Assembly: GCF_026965555.1 (NCBI RefSeq)
Contig: NZ_CP114040.1
Location: 1,178,001-1,242,000 of the forward strand
Direction of reading: 5' to 3'
Source: Nannocystis punicea
GTDB lineage: Bacteria; Myxococcota_A; Polyangia; Nannocystales; Nannocystaceae
Length of the DNA: 64,000 nt
The position numbers were made by a program, and so were the translations under genes. Numbering within the stretch: the first letter of the stretch is position 1; each line of letters opens with the position of its first letter. Below, piece after piece: positions 34,042 through 43,351 of the stretch. The notes beneath the pieces were generated by a model. That model was given only the letters and a program-made list of their open reading frames with translations. It had not been told where the DNA came from and did no database searches.

Positions 34042-35346
34042 ATGCGAGACCTCGGCTTTCGCACGCTCGACCTCCGCGGCGGGGGTAGAGCCGAGGAGCA
34101 GGCGACCTGGAGGAGCCTCTGCTCCCGCGCGGCCGGCCTCGAGGGCGAGGCCGACGCGGCCGCGCGCGCAATCATCGCCGACGTGCGGGCGCGCGGCGAC
34201 GCGGCGGTGTGCGAGCTGACGAGCCGCTTCGAGCAGCGGACCCTGACGCCCGCGCAGTTCGAGATCTCCCGCGAGGCCCGGGCCGAGGCGGCCGCGCGCG
34301 TGTCGCCCGACCTGCGGGCCGCCCTCGTCACCGCGGCCCACGGGATCCGCGTGTTCCACGAGACGCAGGTCCGCGGCGACACCGGCCTCGAGATCGAAGA
34401 TGTCTCTTTGTACAGCCGCGTGGCGCCGCTGCGCCGCGTCGCCGTGTACGCGCCCGGCGGGACCGCGGCGTACCCGTCGTCGGTGCTGATGGCCGGGATC
34501 CCGGCCAAGGTCGCGGGCGTGCCGGAGGTGATCCTGGTGACCCCGCGCGCGCCCGACGTGGTGCTGCTGGCGGCCGAGATCGCGGAGATCGACCGCGTGT
34601 TTCAGATCGGCGGGGCGCAGGCGATCGCCGCGCTGGCGCTCGGGACGGCGACGGTGCCCCGCGTCGACAAGATCGTCGGGCCCGGCAACGCCTACGTCAC
34701 CGCGGCCAAGCGCCAGGTATTCGGCCTGTGCGCCATCGACGGGATCGCCGGGCCCAGCGAGATCGCGGTCGTCGCCGACGCAGAGGCGGACCCCGAGCTG
34801 GTGGCGGCCGACCTGATCGCGCAGGCCGAGCACGACGTGCTGGCCTGCGCGATCCTCATCACCGACAGCGAGCCGCTGGTGCCCGCAGTGAGCGCGGCGC
34901 TGGCCCGCCAGCTCGGCGACCTGCCGCGGGCCGAGATCGCCGCGCAGGCGCTGCGCGAGCACGGGGCGGCGGTGCTGGTCGACGACGTCGCGGCGATGGT
35001 CGCGGCCGTCAACGCCTACGCGCCCGAGCACGTCGAGCTGCTGCTCGCCGAGCCGGACGCGGTGGCCCGGCAGATCGTCACGGCGGGGGCGATCTTCGTC
35101 GGGCCGTTCACGCCCGAGGCCGCCGGCGACTACACCGCCGGCCCCAGCCACGTGCTCCCGACGGCCGGCGCGGCTCGCTTCGCCTCGCCGCTCGGGGTGT
35201 GGGACTTCGTCAAGCACACCAGCGTGCTGCGGCTCGGCCGCGCCGCGCTGACCGCCCAGGCGCCGGCGATCGCCCGCCTCGCCCGCGCCGAGGGCCTCGA
35301 GGGCCACGCACGCGCGGCCGAGCTGCGCCTGCGCGAAACGACATAG
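34042..35346 (+). CDS. hisD: Histidinol dehydrogenase
   Basis: This catalyses the last two oxidations of histidine synthesis (histidinol to histidine, NAD, zinc). Motifs in order are VAVYAPGGTAAYPSSVLM, QIGGAQAIAALALGT, KIVGPGNAYVTAAKRQV, DGIAGPSEI, IAQAEHD (zinc ligands), AYAPEHVEL and YTAGPSHVLPT. The length, 434 residues, is standard. It is followed by hisC after 30 bases, so the two form an operon. Confidence 0.97.
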   Translation: MRDLGFRTLDLRGGGRAEEQATWRSLCSRAAGLEGEADAAARAIIADVRARGDAAVCELTSRFEQRTLTPAQFEISREARAEAAARVSPDLRAALVTAAHGIRVFHETQVRGDTGLEIEDVSLYSRVAPLRRVAVYAPGGTAAYPSSVLMAGIPAKVAGVPEVILVTPRAPDVVLLAAEIAEIDRVFQIGGAQAIAALALGTATVPRVDKIVGPGNAYVTAAKRQVFGLCAIDGIAGPSEIAVVADAEADPELVAADLIAQAEHDVLACAILITDSEPLVPAVSAALARQLGDLPRAEIAAQALREHGAAVLVDDVAAMVAAVNAYAPEHVELLLAEPDAVARQIVTAGAIFVGPFTPEAAGDYTAGPSHVLPTAGAARFASPLGVWDFVKHTSVLRLGRAALTAQAPAIARLARAEGLEGHARAAELRLRETT

Positions 35347-35349
35347 CTT

Positions 35350-35385
35350 TTACGACATGACGCGGAGGACATGTTCATGACGACA
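35350..35385. repeat. Palindrome half-sites at the hisC start
   Basis: CGACATGACGCGGAGGACATGTTCATGACGACATC supplies the ATG at 35371 and lies between hisD and hisC. The ribosome site GGAGG (35364-35368) falls within it. Confidence 0.5.
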
Positions 35386-36492
35386 TCTCAGTGGACCCGC
35401 CACTTACGGCCCGCGCTTGCGGGACTCGACGTGTACGACATCGAGCCGTTGCCGGCCAAGGCGCGCCTGGCAGCGAACGAGCTGGCGGAGCCGTGGCCGA
35501 TGGAGGTTGTGCAGGAGATCGGCAAGCGGGTCGCCCAGATCGAGCTCAACCGCTACCCCGACACGTCGGGGCGCAAGCTGCGGGCGCTATTGGCCCAGCG
35601 CCACGGGGTCGAGCCGGACGCGGTGGTGATCGGCTGCGGCAGCGACGAGCTCATCGGCTTCTTGCTGACGGCGCTCGGCGGGCGCCCGAGCGAGCCGAGC
35701 TTCCTCGTCGTGCCGACGCCGACCTTCCACATGTACGGCCACGCGGCCCGCTGCCGCGGGATCGGCGTGCTCGAGGTGCCGCTCACCGAGGAGCTCGAGC
35801 TCGACGAGCCGCTGATGCACGAGGCGCTCGACGTCGCCACCGGGGCGGCGCTGTGCTTCCTGGCCCGCCCGAACAACCCGACCAGCAGCCTGTGGGACGC
35901 GGCGGTGATCGAGCGCTTGATCGCGCAGCACCCGGGGACGGTGTTCGTGCTCGACGAGGCGTACACCTCGTACGCGCCGGGGTCGACGCTGTGGCGCGCG
36001 GGCCTGCCCGACAACGTGGTCTACATGTCGACGCTGTCGAAGATCGGGCTGGCGGGGCTGCGGGTCGGCTACTGCGTGGCCCCGCCGGCGCTGCGCCGCC
36101 CGCTCAACGTGGTCCGCAACCCGTACAACGTGTCGGCCACCAGCCAGGCGATCGCCGAGCTGGTGCTGACCAAGTTCGAGGGCGTGCAGAAGGCGATGCT
36201 GACCCGCAGCCTGGCGGCCCGGCAGAAGCTGGTCGGCCTGCTCGGCAAGATCCCCAGGGCCAAGGTGTTCCCGGCTCACGCCAACTTCGCGGTCGTCCGC
36301 CTCGATCCCGCCGGCGAGGCCACCCGCGTCGCCGAGGCCCTGGCCCAGCGCGGGGTCCTCGTCAAGGACGCCTCGGCCCTGCCGCGCCTGGCCGGCTGCC
36401 TGCGCGTCGGGGTCGGCACCAACGCCGAGCTCGACGTGCTCGCCAAGGCGCTCGCCGAGGTGATCCCCGGCTACGGCGCCGACGCGAAGTGA
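35377..36492 (+). CDS. hisC: Histidinol-phosphate aminotransferase
   Basis: This is a class-I/II PLP aminotransferase converting imidazole acetol phosphate to histidinol phosphate. Marks are AANELAEPWP, CGSDELIGFLL, ARPNNPTSS, VFVLDEAYTSY, the PLP lysine in STLSKIGLAGLRVGY, and the C-terminal LRVGVGTNAEL. GGAGG ends 8 bases before ATG 35377 but only 2 before ATG 35371, so I choose the second ATG (371 residues). It is in an operon with hisD. Confidence 0.94.
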   Translation: MTTSQWTRHLRPALAGLDVYDIEPLPAKARLAANELAEPWPMEVVQEIGKRVAQIELNRYPDTSGRKLRALLAQRHGVEPDAVVIGCGSDELIGFLLTALGGRPSEPSFLVVPTPTFHMYGHAARCRGIGVLEVPLTEELELDEPLMHEALDVATGAALCFLARPNNPTSSLWDAAVIERLIAQHPGTVFVLDEAYTSYAPGSTLWRAGLPDNVVYMSTLSKIGLAGLRVGYCVAPPALRRPLNVVRNPYNVSATSQAIAELVLTKFEGVQKAMLTRSLAARQKLVGLLGKIPRAKVFPAHANFAVVRLDPAGEATRVAEALAQRGVLVKDASALPRLAGCLRVGVGTNAELDVLAKALAEVIPGYGADAK

Positions 36493-36497
36493 TCCCG

Positions 36498-36575
36498 AGG
36501 GACATGTTTCGAGGGACATGCCTTCGCGGGCATGTCCCTTGATGCATGTCCGAGAGGGCATGCCCGAAAGGACCG
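36498..36575. repeat. Palindrome cluster between convergent hisC and kinase gene
   Basis: It contains GGGACATGTTTCG, then a 10-bp stem GGGACATGCC (36513-36522) with GGCATGTCCC (36529-36538), then GATGCATGTCCGAGAGGGCATGCCCGAAAGG. It fills the gap between two convergent stops and can fold in either transcript, so it looks like a bidirectional terminator. Confidence 0.75.
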
Positions 36576-36576
36576 C

Positions 36577-39351
36577 TCACTCCGGCGGCGGCCGGCGCGG
36601 CAGCAGGCAGTGGAAGCTGGTGGTCTCGCCGGGGGTGCTCTCGACCCACATGCGGCCGCCGTGGGCCTCGACGATGCCGCGCGAGATGTAGAGGCCGAGG
36701 CCGAGCCCGGGGACGGAGCCCGCGCGGGCCTCGCGGGTGCGGGCGAACCGGCAGAACAGCGAGCGCTGCTGGTCCGGCGGGACGCCCTCGCCGTGGTTGG
36801 TGACGACCAACTCGACGGCGTCGTCGCGCGGGGCGACGTCGACGCGGATCTCCCGGCCCGGCTCGCCGTACTTCACGGCGTTGGACAGCAGGTTGTCGAG
36901 GACCTGCTGGATCCGGTCGGGGTCGACCCACGCCGGCTGCGGGCCCGCGGCGGCCGCCCGGATCGGCGCGCCGGGCAGGGTCTCGCGCGCCTGCTCGACC
37001 GCGCCGGCGGCCAGGGCGGCGAGGTCGACGAGGCGCGGCTGGACGGTCAGGCGGCGCGACTCGATGCGCGAGGCGTCGAGCAGGTCGTCGATCATGCGGC
37101 CGAGGCGGCGGCTGGAGGCCTTGATCCGCTCGAGGCCGCGGAGGGTCCGCTCGGGCGCGGCGTCGGGGCTGCAGCGCAGCAGGCCGTCGATGGTCAGCTC
37201 GATGACCGCGACCGGCTGCCGGAGGTCGTGCGCGACCACGGAGGTCCACTCCTCGCGCAGGCGCTCGATCTCCTTGAGGGTGCGGATGTCCTGGAACACG
37301 ATCGCGGCGCCGGCGGGCTCGCCGACGGTGACGAGCGGGGTGGCGCTGACGAGCACCGGGACGGTGCGGCCGTCGGGGCCGACGATGCCGTACTCGACGC
37401 CGACCAGGGTCTCGCCCCGGGTCGCGCGGCGGGCCGGGGTGCGGTCGAAAGGCACGGGGGCGCCGGAGGGCTCGCGGATGTCGTAGAGGCGGTCGTCGGG
37501 GGTGCCGACGAGGCCCGAGCGGCGGGCGAGCGCGGCGGCGACGCGGTTGCGCAGGACGATCGTGCTCTCGCTGTCGACGATGATGATGCCCTCGGGCAGC
37601 TGGTCGATGACTGTCTGCAACCAGGCGCGCTGGAACGCCTCGCCGACGTAGCGGGTGGCGATCTCGATGGCCGCGCCGGCGCGCGCGGCCAGCAGCTCGA
37701 TGAGCCGCTGATCCTGGATCGAGAATTCTTCGGCGCCGATCTTGTCGGCGAGGAAGAGGTTGCCGACCGAGCGGCCGTGGAAGCGGATCGGGACGCCGAG
37801 GAAGCTGTGCATGTCCGGGTGACCCGACGGGAACCCGCCGAAGGCGGCGTGCGCGTGGAGGTCGCGGGTGCGGATGATGCGGTTGTCGCGGGCGACGGCG
37901 CCGAGCAGGCCGATCGGCCGCGGGTTGCGGGCGATCCTGCGGGCGACGTCGTCGGCGACGCCGAGGGCGATCCACGGGTCGAACGGGACGGCGGGGTCGG
38001 TGCCGATGCCGAGCCCGACGTAGCGCGCGTCGGTCAGCGTCTGGGCCTGGCGGGCGATGACCTGCAAGACGGCGGCGAGGTCGGAGCGCGGCAAGTCGGC
38101 GACGGCCTCGGACACCGCGGCGGCGGCCCGCGTGAGGTCCTCGAGCTCGGCGCGCAGCCGCCGTTCGGCGTCGTGGGCCCGCTGGAGGGCCTCGTCGGCG
38201 CGCTTGCGCAGGGTGATGTCTTGACACGTGCCGATGCCGCGCAAGGGGACGCCGGCGCTGTCGAAGTCGACCTCGGCCCGCTCGCGGATCCACTTGACCT
38301 CGCCGCCGAGGACGATCCGGTGCTCGATGTCGAAGGGCGCGCCGGCGAGGGCGGCTCGCCACGAGCGGTCGAGGTGCCGGCGGTCGTCGGGGTGCACGAG
38401 CTCGAGGAAGCCGCGGTAGGTGAGCGTCGTGCCGCGCGGGACGCCGAAGATCCGGTAGCTCTCTTCGCTCCAGTAGACCTCGTCGCGCCGCAGGTCGAGC
38501 CGCCAGCTGCCGACGCCGGCGACCGACTGGGCGCGATCGAGGTCGGACTGCCGCTCGCGCAGGACCTCCTCGACGCGGCGGCGGGCCGAGACGTCGCGGA
38601 CGTACGCCTGCCAGCGGCCATCGGAGAGGAGCCGGGCGCGCAGTTCCACCGGCACTGCGGCGCCGTCCTTGCGCCGCACGGTCGACTCGAGCGCCTCGGG
38701 CAGGTCGCGCAGGTCGGCGTCGCCGGCGTGGAGCAGCTCGGACAGCGACTTGCCCAGCAGCTCCGCGCGCGAGTAGCCGAGCATGTCACAGGCGGCCGGG
38801 TTGACCTCGGTGAGACGGCCCGCGAAGTCGGTGATGAGGATGCCGTCGGGCGCCTCCTCGACCAGCGAGGAGGTGAGCTGGCGGTGGGTATCCGCGAGCC
38901 GTCGCTCGGCCCGTCGCAGTCGCTCGTGAAAGAGGCTGAAGGCGATGCCCATGCCGACGAACACGGCCATCGGGATGATGGTGGCTGGGTCGTACTTGCG
39001 CAGCTGAAGCGACGGGGGGACGAAGAACCACCACACGAGCACGACGGACAGGGCAGTGGCGCCCAGGCCGGCGCGGAGGCCCGCGATCGAGGCGGCGAAG
39101 AAGACCGCCGGGTAGAAGCAGATGAACCACGTGCGGGGGATGAGGCGCCACAGGAGCAGCTGCAGGGTGAGCGCCACGAAGGGGAGCGACATCGAGGCGA
39201 GCAGGCGCGGCTCGAGGACGCTCGCAGAGCCCGCCGCTCGTGGCGGCGCGGCGGAGGGTCCCGGCGATCCGCGGGTCGCAGCGGGCGCGTCGCCGATCTC
39301 GCTCCGCCTGTCCGTGCTGTCGTGCTCGTCGGCGACGACGCGGCTCGCCAT
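36577..39351 (-). CDS. Hybrid-free sensor histidine kinase with DUF4118, PAS and GAF domains, 924 aa
   Basis: The start at MASRVVADEHDS is chosen because upstream codons are Arg-rich. Residues 45-140 hold about four membrane helices in the DUF4118/KdpD style (FVALTLQLLLWRLIPRTWF, ATALSVVLVWWFFVPPS). Then come two PAS domains (EEAPDGILITDFAGRLTEVNP; SWRLDLRRDEVYWSEESYRI), a GAF domain near 430-590 (LGIGTDPAVPF, FLGVPIRFHGRSVGNLFLAD), and a third PAS (LPEGIIIVDSESTIVLRN). HisKA follows with the phospho-His in VVAHDLRQPVAV, then an ATPase domain with DNLLSNAVKYG and GLGLGLYISRGIVEAHGG. It is an inner-membrane sensor. No response regulator is adjacent, so it is an orphan kinase. Confidence 0.93.
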   Translation of the reverse strand: MASRVVADEHDSTDRRSEIGDAPAATRGSPGPSAAPPRAAGSASVLEPRLLASMSLPFVALTLQLLLWRLIPRTWFICFYPAVFFAASIAGLRAGLGATALSVVLVWWFFVPPSLQLRKYDPATIIPMAVFVGMGIAFSLFHERLRRAERRLADTHRQLTSSLVEEAPDGILITDFAGRLTEVNPAACDMLGYSRAELLGKSLSELLHAGDADLRDLPEALESTVRRKDGAAVPVELRARLLSDGRWQAYVRDVSARRRVEEVLRERQSDLDRAQSVAGVGSWRLDLRRDEVYWSEESYRIFGVPRGTTLTYRGFLELVHPDDRRHLDRSWRAALAGAPFDIEHRIVLGGEVKWIRERAEVDFDSAGVPLRGIGTCQDITLRKRADEALQRAHDAERRLRAELEDLTRAAAAVSEAVADLPRSDLAAVLQVIARQAQTLTDARYVGLGIGTDPAVPFDPWIALGVADDVARRIARNPRPIGLLGAVARDNRIIRTRDLHAHAAFGGFPSGHPDMHSFLGVPIRFHGRSVGNLFLADKIGAEEFSIQDQRLIELLAARAGAAIEIATRYVGEAFQRAWLQTVIDQLPEGIIIVDSESTIVLRNRVAAALARRSGLVGTPDDRLYDIREPSGAPVPFDRTPARRATRGETLVGVEYGIVGPDGRTVPVLVSATPLVTVGEPAGAAIVFQDIRTLKEIERLREEWTSVVAHDLRQPVAVIELTIDGLLRCSPDAAPERTLRGLERIKASSRRLGRMIDDLLDASRIESRRLTVQPRLVDLAALAAGAVEQARETLPGAPIRAAAAGPQPAWVDPDRIQQVLDNLLSNAVKYGEPGREIRVDVAPRDDAVELVVTNHGEGVPPDQQRSLFCRFARTREARAGSVPGLGLGLYISRGIVEAHGGRMWVESTPGETTSFHCLLPRRPPPE

Positions 39352-39687
39352 GGCGGAAGGTGTGAACCCGTTCGTCGGCGAGCGCCCGGACGGCGATGCG
39401 CGCGCGCACAGTGCCACGTTTCCGCGGGTGCGGCGCCGCGGGTGCGGCACGGTCGACGGTCCCCGGGGGGAGGTGGGCCGGCCGGGAGGCGGACTCCTGG
39501 TCCGACGCGCGAGGTCTGCGAGGCCGTAGCGAGGCGGGCGAGACGCAAGGCTGAGCCTGGCCCGGGTCTGCGTGGCGCCCGGCGAGCGCGCGGGGTCGGT
39601 CTCACGCGAAAGGCCGGCTCGCTTCGCCGAGCGCTGCTGGACAGAGGTGTCTGAAAGGGCATGTCTTTTGGAGCATGCCCTTCCGGA
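39352..39687. other. Intergenic stretch
   Basis: Apart from palindrome half-sites near 39647-39687 nothing is recognised. It must hold the kinase promoter. Confidence 0.4.
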
Positions 39688-39752
39688 CTAGCGGCGGCGC
39701 CGCCGGAGCAGCATGACAAGTGTCCCGAGAGACATGGCGAGGAGGCCATGTC
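39647..39752. repeat. Palindromes at the 3' end of the MYXO-CTERM gene
   Basis: GTGTCTGAAAGGGCATGTCTTTTGGAGCATGCCCTTCCGG lies past the stop. TGTCCCGAGAGACATGG and AGGCCATGTCCTTCGCGACTC lie inside the gene and encode SREGHGLLAMSLGT, part of the C-terminal membrane segment. Confidence 0.65.
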
Positions 39753-40989
39753 CTTCGCGACTCGTGGTGCAGCCGCAGCCCTCGTCGGAGGCGGGCAGCA
39801 GGTCGGGGAGGCTGGCGTCGGGGGTGGCCTTGACGACGCGGGCGAACGCGCGGGGGTTGCCGGCGAGGTCGTAGGCGACCAGGACGAAGTTGTAGGCGGT
39901 GCCGTTGGTGAGGCCGCCGACGACCACCGAGTCGTCGCTGAAGTCGACGTGGTCGCTGCAGACGTGGTCCCAGGACAGGGCGTGGAGGCCGGGGCCGACG
40001 CGGAGCCGGCAGTCGCGGTCGCACAGGCCGTCGGGGTCGTTGTCCTCGCCGTCGTCGCAGGCCTCGCCGGCCTCGATGACGCCGTTGCCGCAGGTGTCGG
40101 GGTCGGTGACCGCGGCGGGCTCGAGCTGGACGGTGGAGAAGGGCTGGTCGCCGCACAGGTTGCCGGCGGTGAAGTAGTGGGTGCCGTCGTGCTCGGCGGT
40201 GGGATCGGGCGTAGCGAAGGCCTGGCCCGGCGCGGCGCCGCCGTCGGCCTCCTCGCACAGGACGCGGAAGCCGGCGATGTCGCCCGAGCTCGGCAGCTCC
40301 CAGTGGAGCTGGACCGCGCCGTTGCCTGGCTCGACGGACAGGTCGGTCGGCTGGATCAGCGGCGGCTGGTAGTCGAAGGCGAGCGACGGGATGCCGGACA
40401 GGGCCGAGAGGGCCTCGTCGGCGCGGACGAAGAACTCGGGCTCCTGGCAGTTCGCCATGGAGTTCTCGTTCGGTTTGCACATCCACAGGCCGGCCTCGCC
40501 GGCGCCGTCGCAGCCGCCAGCGACCATCACCAGGGGATCGTGGGCGAGGCGAGTGGGAGTCTTCGGCAGGAGCCCGTGGGCCAGGAAGGCGGGGTGGAAG
40601 GTGCTGCTGAGGCCGTAGATGTAGGTCGGGACGAGCTCCGCGGCGAGCATGCCGCAGCGCCGGAACGCGCCGGCGAGCGCAGTCTCGGCGACCGCGCACT
40701 CCTGGCCGATCATGGCCTGGAGTTGGTCGGCGGTGCTGGCCAGCTTGGTGTTCAACTGGATGTCGGCGCCGACCTGCTGGCCGCACTCGCAGCGGGCGCG
40801 GTTCAAGAACTGCCGCTGGTCGCGCTCGGTCATCGGCCGGACCTTCTCGCCGGCCTCGTCGGTGATGTGCCAGCTGACGGTGAAATCTGCCGGCTCGGGT
40901 AGCTCGGCCCGCGCGGTGGCTGCGAGGCACGGGGAGGCGAGCAGGATGGATAGCGGGAGGAGGCGCGAACGATACGACGCGTCAGACAT
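39688..40989 (-). CDS. MYXO-CTERM-type secreted protein, 433 aa
   Basis: A signal peptide ends at ARAEL. The middle part contains FHPAFLAHGLLP, a fibronectin-III-like segment (LSVEPGNGAVQLHWELP), and a myxobacterial Cys-rich repeat CGNGVIEAGEACDDGEDN, which carries a Ca-binding-like Asp loop. The C-terminus has GCGC, a hydrophobic helix and an Arg5 cluster, the pattern of the MYXO-CTERM sorting signal. The protein is probably exported and processed at the surface. The hydrophobic part of the sorting tail is encoded by a palindrome copy. Confidence 0.85.
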   Translation of the reverse strand: MSDASYRSRLLPLSILLASPCLAATARAELPEPADFTVSWHITDEAGEKVRPMTERDQRQFLNRARCECGQQVGADIQLNTKLASTADQLQAMIGQECAVAETALAGAFRRCGMLAAELVPTYIYGLSSTFHPAFLAHGLLPKTPTRLAHDPLVMVAGGCDGAGEAGLWMCKPNENSMANCQEPEFFVRADEALSALSGIPSLAFDYQPPLIQPTDLSVEPGNGAVQLHWELPSSGDIAGFRVLCEEADGGAAPGQAFATPDPTAEHDGTHYFTAGNLCGDQPFSTVQLEPAAVTDPDTCGNGVIEAGEACDDGEDNDPDGLCDRDCRLRVGPGLHALSWDHVCSDHVDFSDDSVVVGGLTNGTAYNFVLVAYDLAGNPRAFARVVKATPDASLPDLLPASDEGCGCTTSREGHGLLAMSLGTLVMLLRRRRR

Positions 40990-41298
40990 GACTGCGGAAC
41001 TTTGCCGGGTTCACGGTTGTTCCGCGAGCGCCTCGCGCGGCCGGGAGAGCGTCGACCTGCGACAGGTAGGACGGGCGGCCGCTACGAGGTGGTCCGAGCG
41101 AGCGACAGGAAAAGCACCTACTCGGTGCGCGTCGCTCGCAGGGCGCGGGCACGAAGCCTCGTTCCTGCGGGCGCGTGACGGACCGGCGAGCAGGTGGCGG
41201 AGATCGAGTCGGCCGGCTTCGACTGCCACCGAAAGGTCGCATTCTCGAGATGTTCGCAAGGACATGTCTTTTCAGTCATGCCCTTGCGACCAGAGGTA
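40990..41298. other. Intergenic stretch
   Basis: There are only Arg/Ser-rich shadow frames. A hairpin of the palindrome family lies at the right end (41254-41289). Confidence 0.4.
41254..41289. terminator. Palindrome hairpin past a membrane-protein gene
   Basis: TCGCAAGGACATG pairs with CATGCCCTTGCGA (one mismatch) around TCTTTTCAGT. It lies 10 bases beyond the stop of the leftward gene at 41299. Confidence 0.6.
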
Positions 41299-42444
41299 TC
41301 AGCGGCGACGGCGGCGCAATGGGCCGAGGAGGAACGAGTAGAGGGCGATGCCGGCGACGCCGAGGCCGGACACGCCGGCGACCCATTTAAAAAAGCTGGT
41401 GTGCGGGCGGCCGCAGACGGTGTACCACTCGGCGCCGTCGGCGGGCGGCGTGGTGCAGGCGAACGTGTAGTCCTCCTCGAAGTCCTCGGCGCAGACGTAC
41501 AGCCAGCGCGTGTGGCCGGTGATGTCGGTGGCCTCGACGTGGCACTGGCCGTAGGTCTGGTGCATGCTCGCGCTGACGTGGCGCTCGGGGGTGAAGGCCG
41601 CCATGATCACGGCCAGGCTCGTGAAGTAGAGGACCGCGGCGGCGTGGAGGATCCGGTCGGCGCGGCGCGGCTCGGCCGGGTCGGCGCGCTGGCGGCCGCG
41701 CCAGATCAGGAGGCCGTAGACGGCGATCACCGTGACGAGGCCGATCGGGCCCGGGACGCCGCCGTCGAGCTGCTGCAGGACGTTGAGCTGGAGCATCATC
41801 AGCAGCGTGCTGAGGCCGCACACCAGCGCCAGGCCCCTGGCGATCGTCTTGCCCGACACGGCGGGGTCGCGGTCGGTGGCCTTGCCGAGCAGCCACGAGA
41901 ACGCGGCGACGAAGGTGATGACCCACATGGTGCTGCCGATCGGCGCGCCGAGCAGGCGGCTGGCGATCGGGGCGTCGCTGTCGTGCCAGGTCCACCACAG
42001 GAACTTGGCGCCGGTGATGTCGTAGGGGGCGTAGAACAGGCTGCCGGCCAGGCCGGTGAGGGCGGCGCGGGCCAGCGGCGGCAGGCCGAGGCGCCACACC
42101 GAGACCGTCGGGAAGTACATGAAGCAGACGTAGACGCAGGGGATGTACAGCGGCAGGCGCGGGGTGATCATGATCGTCCCCTGCGCCTGCCAGAAGTTGT
42201 CGACCAGCGGCAGGGCCATGAAGATCATGTCGTTGGCGGTGCCGGCCAGCAGCGCGCCGAACCACGCGAGCAGGTGCTTGCGCCGCTCGGCGCCCTGCTT
42301 CCACGCGTGCGTGAAGGCCAGCGCGGCGCAGGCGTAGAACAAATACTCGCCGAGCAGGAACGACGGCATGGTCGCCCACTTGTCGGCGGGGCTGGTGAAG
42401 ACGTGCCAGGGGAGGTGCGGGGCGAGGTCCCAGGGGGCGTGCAT
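41299..42444 (-). CDS. Multi-pass membrane protein, 381 aa
   Basis: About nine membrane segments are visible, for example FLLGEYLFYACAALAFTHAW, LYIPCVYVCFMYFPTVSVW and AGVSGLGVAGIALYSFLLGP. An extracytoplasmic loop of about 70 residues before the last segment has paired Cys (YGQCHVEATD, WLYVCAEDFEEDYTFACTTP). The C-terminus is RRRRR. Start MHAPWDLAPHLPWHVF is preferred over an Arg/Ser-rich upstream extension. No family named. It lies directly downstream of the Rieske and hydroxylase genes on the same strand, with 86 bases between it and the hydroxylase. Confidence 0.83.
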   Translation of the reverse strand: MHAPWDLAPHLPWHVFTSPADKWATMPSFLLGEYLFYACAALAFTHAWKQGAERRKHLLAWFGALLAGTANDMIFMALPLVDNFWQAQGTIMITPRLPLYIPCVYVCFMYFPTVSVWRLGLPPLARAALTGLAGSLFYAPYDITGAKFLWWTWHDSDAPIASRLLGAPIGSTMWVITFVAAFSWLLGKATDRDPAVSGKTIARGLALVCGLSTLLMMLQLNVLQQLDGGVPGPIGLVTVIAVYGLLIWRGRQRADPAEPRRADRILHAAAVLYFTSLAVIMAAFTPERHVSASMHQTYGQCHVEATDITGHTRWLYVCAEDFEEDYTFACTTPPADGAEWYTVCGRPHTSFFKWVAGVSGLGVAGIALYSFLLGPLRRRRR

Positions 42445-42530
42445 GCGGGGCCGATCGTGGCGATGGGATGCTTGGCGGACGAGTCGTCGGGGCGATGAGA
42501 TGCGCGGCGAACGAGCTCGCCGCGAGCGGG

Positions 42531-43349
42531 TCATTTGTAGCGGACGAAGTCGTCGTCGCTGCTGCCGCCCTCAGCCCCGGAGGGGCGTGAAGCCAGGCCC
42601 CGGCCGCCGTAGACGTCGGCGCCGTAGCGGCGGTTCTTGCGGCGGAGGGTGCCGTGGAGCCGGTCCCACAGCAGGAGGCACTGGCCGAAGTTGCAGTGGA
42701 AGTGGGCGTGGTGGTCGTCGTGGAACGTGGTCGGGCCCTGCCACGGCCAGCGCGAGCTCAGGCGCACGCCCGAGTGGTCGATGATGTTGAAGACGAGGAT
42801 GTAGACGAAGACGGTGATCGCGGTGAGGTAGTAGATCGGCAGGAAGAACATCGGGATGAAGGTGACGCCCTGGAAGGTCAGGAACTCGACCGGGTGCATC
42901 GCGGTGACCACGAACGGGGTGGTCGCCACGTAGCGGTGGTGCCACGAGTGAACCTGGCGGAACACCAGCTTGTGGTGCATCGCCCGGTGGGCGTAGTAGG
43001 CCAGCAGGTCGACGAGCAAGAAGAAGGCGACGGTGCTGAACAGGAACCACGCCCAGCCGCGCTCGGCGAAGTCGAAGTAGAGGCCGGTCGGCAGGCCGCG
43101 GTCCAGGCCCCAGATGAAGGTGCCCGACAACAGCCCGCCGATGGTCATGTTCATCGTGCTGAGCTTCATCGCCTGCCGCTGCTGCTCGGGCCGGAGCCAG
43201 CGCTTCGGCTGGCACTTCCAGGCCTCGGGCTCGTGGCGGCGGAGGACGTAATAGCGGAGGTGGTAGTAGCCGCCGACGCCCCAGACGATGACGAGGCCGC
43301 CGACGATCGACCAGAACGCGAGGACGAGCCAGCGCAGGAACTCGTCCAT
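42531..43349 (-). CDS. Fatty acid hydroxylase / sterol desaturase family enzyme, 272 aa
   Basis: The eight-His di-iron signature of the ERG3/ERG25 superfamily is present: AHRAMHH, HSWHHR and HDDHHAHFH, plus DHSG between them. Several membrane helices surround it (WLVLAFWSIVGGLVIVWG, FLFSTVAFFLLVDLLAYY, LTAITVFVYILVFNII). These enzymes use iron and oxygen to hydroxylate or desaturate lipids or sterols at the membrane. The gene lies 2 bases after the Rieske-SCP2 gene, so the two are co-expressed. The sterol role is inferred from that neighbour. The last 20 residues are Gly/Ser/Asp-rich. Confidence 0.92.
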   Translation of the reverse strand: MDEFLRWLVLAFWSIVGGLVIVWGVGGYYHLRYYVLRRHEPEAWKCQPKRWLRPEQQRQAMKLSTMNMTIGGLLSGTFIWGLDRGLPTGLYFDFAERGWAWFLFSTVAFFLLVDLLAYYAHRAMHHKLVFRQVHSWHHRYVATTPFVVTAMHPVEFLTFQGVTFIPMFFLPIYYLTAITVFVYILVFNIIDHSGVRLSSRWPWQGPTTFHDDHHAHFHCNFGQCLLLWDRLHGTLRRKNRRYGADVYGGRGLASRPSGAEGGSSDDDFVRYK

Positions 43350-43351
43350 GT

